Positions 22,683 through 25,838 of a stretch of DNA of 25,838 bases are shown piece by piece. Position numbers and translations under genes: made by a program. The DNA comes from Prevotella sp. (GTDB lineage Bacteria; Bacteroidota; Bacteroidia; Bacteroidales; Bacteroidaceae), in the NCBI GenBank assembly GCA_016283605.1, contig JAEENF010000163.1, positions 1 to 25,838 on the forward strand, read 5' to 3'. The notes beneath the pieces are model-generated. The model was not told where the DNA came from, did not search any database, and saw only the letters and a program-made list of their open reading frames with translations. Positions within the stretch are counted from its first letter, which is position 1. Each line of letters opens with the position of its first letter.

Positions 22683-23561
22683 ATTAAAAGAAACATTATA
22701 TGGGTAGGGCTGTTGCTGTGCCTGCTGACGGCAGGATGCAGTAAGCAGAAAGGTATAACCGAGTTAGAGGAGGGCGATGCCGTGTACTATTGGCGCACGG
22801 ACCTCAGGCTCGACTCTGTAGAGCGGGCATTCCTGACACAGTACCAGGTCAAGAAGTTCTACTGCCGTTACTTCGACGTGGTGATGAGCGACTCGGGCGA
22901 GCCTAAGCCCAATGCCACCATCACGTTCTCCGACACCCTGCCTGACAGCATTGAGATCATCCCTACCGTCTACATCACCGAGGACTGTATGCATCAGAAG
23001 CACGAAGGCTTTGCGGAGAAACTCGTGAACCGCATCCTCCAGATGAACGAGACCAATGACATCCGCAATGTCCATGAGATACAGATCGACTGTGACTACA
23101 CTTCGAAGAGCCGCAAGACCTACTACGATTTCCTAAGGGAAGTCCGGACTCAACTGTCCGCTGTCCACTATCAACTGTCAACTACAATCAGGTTGCACCA
23201 GCTCTCAATGGAGGCTCCGCCCGTAGACTACGGTGCGCTGATGATCTACAATACCGGCGACCCCAACAAATGGGAAGAGCGCAATCCCATCCTCGACATG
23301 CGCGACGTAGCCCCCTACCTCAAACGTCTTGACAAATATCCCCTGCCGCTGGCTGCAGCCTACCCCGTCTTCCACTGGGTCAGGGACATCCATGGCGTCC
23401 GTGTGGAGCATACCGTCGAGGCCGAAGACATCCTTCAGGTGAAACGCGCGATGGAGAAAGAACGTCCGGAACTCCGGAAAGCCATCATCACCTATCATTT
23501 AGACCAAGAGAATATTAACAGATATAAACCCGAAACCTATGAAGCGATTTATCATCATTAG
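22677..23561 (+). CDS. Uncharacterised lipoprotein, possible TIM-barrel (DUF3142-like) protein
   Basis: A 294-residue lipoprotein (MSIKRNIIWVGLLLCLLTAGC, Cys21). The start is a TTG; the preceding in-frame codon but one is a stop, and no ATG is available. Visible blocks are AVYYWRTDLRLD, VYITEDC, EIQIDCDYTSKSRKTYYDFLREVR and YGALMIYNTGDP. The alternating strands and a central I-D-C-D-Y motif suggest a hydrolase-like barrel; resemblance to DUF3142 is my guess only. Residues 159-170 (QLSAVHYQLSTT) come from a heptamer array. It overlaps the next gene by 23 bases, so the two are probably coupled and work together. Confidence 0.75.
   Translation: MSIKRNIIWVGLLLCLLTAGCSKQKGITELEEGDAVYYWRTDLRLDSVERAFLTQYQVKKFYCRYFDVVMSDSGEPKPNATITFSDTLPDSIEIIPTVYITEDCMHQKHEGFAEKLVNRILQMNETNDIRNVHEIQIDCDYTSKSRKTYYDFLREVRTQLSAVHYQLSTTIRLHQLSMEAPPVDYGALMIYNTGDPNKWEERNPILDMRDVAPYLKRLDKYPLPLAAAYPVFHWVRDIHGVRVEHTVEAEDILQVKRAMEKERPELRKAIITYHLDQENINRYKPETYEAIYHH
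23151..23185. repeat. Heptamer array inside the uncharacterised lipoprotein gene
   Basis: Five units: CAACTGT, CCGCTGT, CCACTAT, CAACTGT, CAACTAC. They lie in frame; the total of 35 bases is not a multiple of three, so the flanks must have adjusted. Confidence 0.85.
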
Positions 23562-25605
23562 TCTGATGACAGCCATGACGCTGCCGACGCTTGCCTGTGC
23601 CGGAGGCGGTACGGACAACTATTACCTGTTCAGTCCCTTCGTCGGCAACAACTTCAAGAGCCGCGTAGAGAAAATCTGCAACGACAACTGGAAGGCCTAC
23701 CTCGGTTCGACAGAGGAATATTTCTGGTTCAATGCCGAAGAAGTGATCAAGGCCGCCCAACAAAAAGGCGACGCCCTGATGGTCAGCTATATCCAGAACC
23801 TGCAGAAATACCTTGACTGCGTGGACATCGAACAGCGTAAGCAGTACGAATGGAACTATCCCACGAAGGAAGACATCGACGGTCAGAAGCGTACCTTGCA
23901 AGCCGTTCGCACATACGCCCTCGGCAAGACCAAGAGCAAGTTGCGCTCCCAGCACGCCCTGCTCTATATGCGCTGTAACATGATGTTGGGACAGCATCAG
24001 GAGAACGTCACCTACTGGGAACAGACTGCCAGCCAGTTCATCGAGACGGTCTACAAGGACATGATGAAGAATATCTATGCCGGTGCCCTCTACAAGACAG
24101 GCCGCGAGGCTGAAGCCGGTGAACTCTTTGCAGAGATGGACGACGAAGAGAGTCTGATGACACAGTTCTATAAGAAGCGTTCCTACCTCGCCATCAGTCA
24201 GCACTACAAGCAGAACCCCACCTCGAAGGCCCTGCCCTGGTTGTTGAAGGACTTCGTAAACAATGCCCAGGAGGCTGCCGATGCCGCCAATGGCGGTGGC
24301 GGCGGATCAGTCGGCAAACAGTTCATCCGCGACATCAACCAACAGGAGTCATGGCAGATGCAACAGTTCTGTGAGATGGTGGTCCGCGAAGGCAAGACCG
24401 ACTGTCCCATCATGTGGAAAAGTGCCAAGGCCTGGCTGGAGTTCCTCGCCGGAAAGAAGAAAGAGGCAGCCACCGACATCCTCGCTGCCGTCAAACTTGA
24501 CGGTACGGCCCGTATGAAGGACAATGCCCATGTGCTGATGCTCTATATCACCGCCGCTCAGGCCAAACCTGGTGAGGCCTTCGACGACTACATCGCCGAC
24601 GAACTCGCATGGCTGAAGGAGAAACAGGATGAAGACGGTTTCTTCCTGGGTGCCGAGAACCGTCTCACCAACCAGGTGCTCGTGCCCCATTACAAGTCCA
24701 ACCCTGTACGCCTCACCGCCATCTGTCGTGCGCTCTACAGTTCAGGCAGTGGCTTCGACCTCGACACCCTCAATGTGGGCAGTACGGAAAAATTCCTCTT
24801 CTACACCAACACCCCGGCCAACAACAAACTCGACAAGTTCCTGAAGGCTCAGCTCCACGAGAACGATACGACACTCGCCGAACTCATCGGTACGAAGTAC
24901 ATGCGTCTCTGCCAGTGGGACAAGGCCATCAAGTGGCTGAAGGATATCCCACTCTCCTTCTACAACAACAATTTCAGCAGAGAATACCGCTACTACTCCG
25001 TCCTTCGACACTACAATGTAGAACCCTGGATAAAACGTCAGTGGCTCAACACCGATGAGGCCTGGGAGAAGAACATCCAGTGGTGGAAGCCTATCAAACT
25101 CTACTTCTGTAAGGAAATGCAGATGATGGAAGGCTCACTCAACCTCCTGAAGGGCAAAGCCTACGACCAACGTTGCTACAACCTCGCCACCTACTATGCG
25201 CAGGCCAGTATCCACGGTGACTGCTGGTGGCTGTTACGCGATGCCAAGAGCTGCTGGGACAATGCACGTGTCAACGAGGTCGACTTTGACCTGAAGGCCA
25301 GGGAACTGCTCCAGAAGGCAGCTATGTCGTCAGACCCTGCCCTGAAAAGCAAGGCCCTCTTCGCTATGGGATACCGCGAACTCTACGGTGTCGTGTTCTA
25401 CTGTGAGAAGAATCCTAATCTATGGTATGACAATGTCTGGGATTCCGACAAGGGTGAATATGTCAAGAAGTACAACCCGAGTTCGCCACAATACCGTGCT
25501 TACCAAGCACTCTATGAACTGACCGGTGATCAGCCGCAGGAAGAGTACATCCGTAAGTGTGATGAGTACGAACAGTTCAGGAAATACTACCGCCAACATC
25601 GTTAA
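23539..25605 (+). CDS. Uncharacterised large helical (TPR-like) lipoprotein
   Basis: A 688-residue protein with an SPII-type signal (MKRFIIISLMTAMTLPTLAC, Cys20). The body is mostly helical, with many aromatic/Ala helix pairs resembling TPR or Sel1 solenoids (for example KSKALFAMGYRELYG near 600-615). A Gly run near 253-257 (NGGGGGS) may be a hinge between two halves. No catalytic signature was recognised. Its start overlaps the end of the preceding lipoprotein gene by 23 bases, so co-translation is likely. Together they look like a conserved two-lipoprotein module of unknown role in the periplasm or outer membrane. Confidence 0.8.
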   Translation: MKRFIIISLMTAMTLPTLACAGGGTDNYYLFSPFVGNNFKSRVEKICNDNWKAYLGSTEEYFWFNAEEVIKAAQQKGDALMVSYIQNLQKYLDCVDIEQRKQYEWNYPTKEDIDGQKRTLQAVRTYALGKTKSKLRSQHALLYMRCNMMLGQHQENVTYWEQTASQFIETVYKDMMKNIYAGALYKTGREAEAGELFAEMDDEESLMTQFYKKRSYLAISQHYKQNPTSKALPWLLKDFVNNAQEAADAANGGGGGSVGKQFIRDINQQESWQMQQFCEMVVREGKTDCPIMWKSAKAWLEFLAGKKKEAATDILAAVKLDGTARMKDNAHVLMLYITAAQAKPGEAFDDYIADELAWLKEKQDEDGFFLGAENRLTNQVLVPHYKSNPVRLTAICRALYSSGSGFDLDTLNVGSTEKFLFYTNTPANNKLDKFLKAQLHENDTTLAELIGTKYMRLCQWDKAIKWLKDIPLSFYNNNFSREYRYYSVLRHYNVEPWIKRQWLNTDEAWEKNIQWWKPIKLYFCKEMQMMEGSLNLLKGKAYDQRCYNLATYYAQASIHGDCWWLLRDAKSCWDNARVNEVDFDLKARELLQKAAMSSDPALKSKALFAMGYRELYGVVFYCEKNPNLWYDNVWDSDKGEYVKKYNPSSPQYRAYQALYELTGDQPQEEYIRKCDEYEQFRKYYRQHR

Positions 25606-25629
25606 AAAACGTCAACGCGCTGCAAATTC

Positions 25630-25657
25630 TTCACGCTTCACGCTTCACTCTTCACTA
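25630..25657. repeat. Heptamer array upstream of tRNA-Pro
   Basis: Units TTCACGC, TTCACGC, TTCACTC, TTCACTA. The array ends 7 bases before the tRNA -7 box. Confidence 0.92.
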
Positions 25658-25664
25658 AAATTAG

Positions 25665-25672
25665 TACCTTTG
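25665..25672 (+). promoter_or_regulatory. -7 promoter box of tRNA-Pro
   Basis: TACCTTTG, 39 bases upstream of the mature tRNA 5' end; the -33 region is the heptamer array. Confidence 0.68.
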
Positions 25673-25711
25673 CAGCCGCAAAAGCCAAAAGCGCTTCGTT
25701 CTGAAGCAAAG

Positions 25712-25784
25712 CGGGATGTAGCGCAGTTGGTAGCGCACTACGTTCGGGACGTAGGGGTCGGGCGTTCGAGTCGCCTCATCCCGA
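25712..25784 (+). tRNA. tRNA-Pro (anticodon CGG)
   Basis: A full cloverleaf: acceptor CGGGATG with CATCCCG, D arm GCGC-AGTTGGTA-GCGC, anticodon stem CTACG with CGTAG and loop TTCGGGA (anticodon CGG at 25745-25747), and T arm GGGCG-TTCGAGT-CGCCT with one G-T pair. The discriminator is A. The 3' CCA is not encoded (CAA follows), so it must be added after transcription. Confidence 0.97.
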
Positions 25785-25838
25785 CAACGCAAGGTTGTCA
25801 ATCGCAGGAGTTGGCCCTGCAACCGCTTAAAACAAGCT

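Noticed and set aside
23515..24204. Minus-strand open frame (229 codons) opposite the large lipoprotein gene
   Set aside because: Antisense shadow; the plus-strand gene has a lipoprotein signal and runs on for 688 residues.
25793..25830. Hairpin after the tRNA (GCAGG with CCTGC, GGTT with AACC)
   Set aside because: The stem is interrupted and has no T-run before the window ends; too weak to call a terminator.

Overview
The window is chromosomal DNA from a member of the Bacteroidota, most likely Prevotella or a close gut/rumen relative. The reasons are TANNTTTG-type -7 promoter boxes in front of several genes, many SPII lipoproteins, SusE/F-like and NigD-like proteins, a secretion tail of the type IX kind, and the gene orders folP-cdaA and PASTA/rluA/ddl. 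This is judged from sequence features, not from a database match.

Layout. (1) 1-4911, plus strand: the end of a polysaccharide utilisation locus. It holds the 3' part of a surface glycan-binding protein (IPT-like domains plus a duplicated C-terminal module), a GH26 beta-mannanase lipoprotein and a GH5 lipoprotein. (2) 11793-5042, minus strand: rpmH, then a run of PASTA protein, RluA-type pseudouridine synthase, ddl, a PlsC-like acyltransferase, a NigD-like lipoprotein and a second GH5 enzyme with a type IX-like tail. It converges on region 1 at a strong hairpin (4932-4970). (3) 11969-16579, plus strand: efp, a GT2 glycosyltransferase, radC, a MIP18/SufT-like Fe-S assembly factor, an LpxH-like hydrolase and a KdgK-like sugar kinase. 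(4) 21157-16613, minus strand: folP, cdaA (c-di-AMP synthase), pta and ackA, then a small lipoprotein. (5) 21246-25605, plus strand: murF and an overlapping pair of uncharacterised lipoproteins, followed by tRNA-Pro(CGG). No stretch over 300 bases lacks a gene.

Functional threads: extracellular beta-mannan/beta-glucan breakdown (SGBP, GH26, two GH5); peptidoglycan (ddl, murF, possibly the PASTA protein); lipid and lipid A (acyltransferase, LpxH); acetate fermentation (pta-ackA); folate and c-di-AMP (folP-cdaA); translation (rpmH, efp, pseudouridine synthase, tRNA-Pro).

The most unusual content is repeat DNA. From about 7.4 kb onward there are twelve short tandem arrays, all with a 7-base period but with different unit sequences. 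Three of them end 5-9 bases upstream of a -7 box, three lie inside reading frames (one builds a lipoprotein signal peptide and is a candidate phase-variation site), and others fill gene junctions and even supply C-termini or start codons. Two further elements are inverted arrays with a 9-base period around a central palindrome: one lies in frame inside murF, the other between rluA and ddl. A third kind, a near-perfect hairpin with 29-base arms, lies in frame inside the acyltransferase gene. No insertion sequence, CRISPR array or prophage gene was seen.
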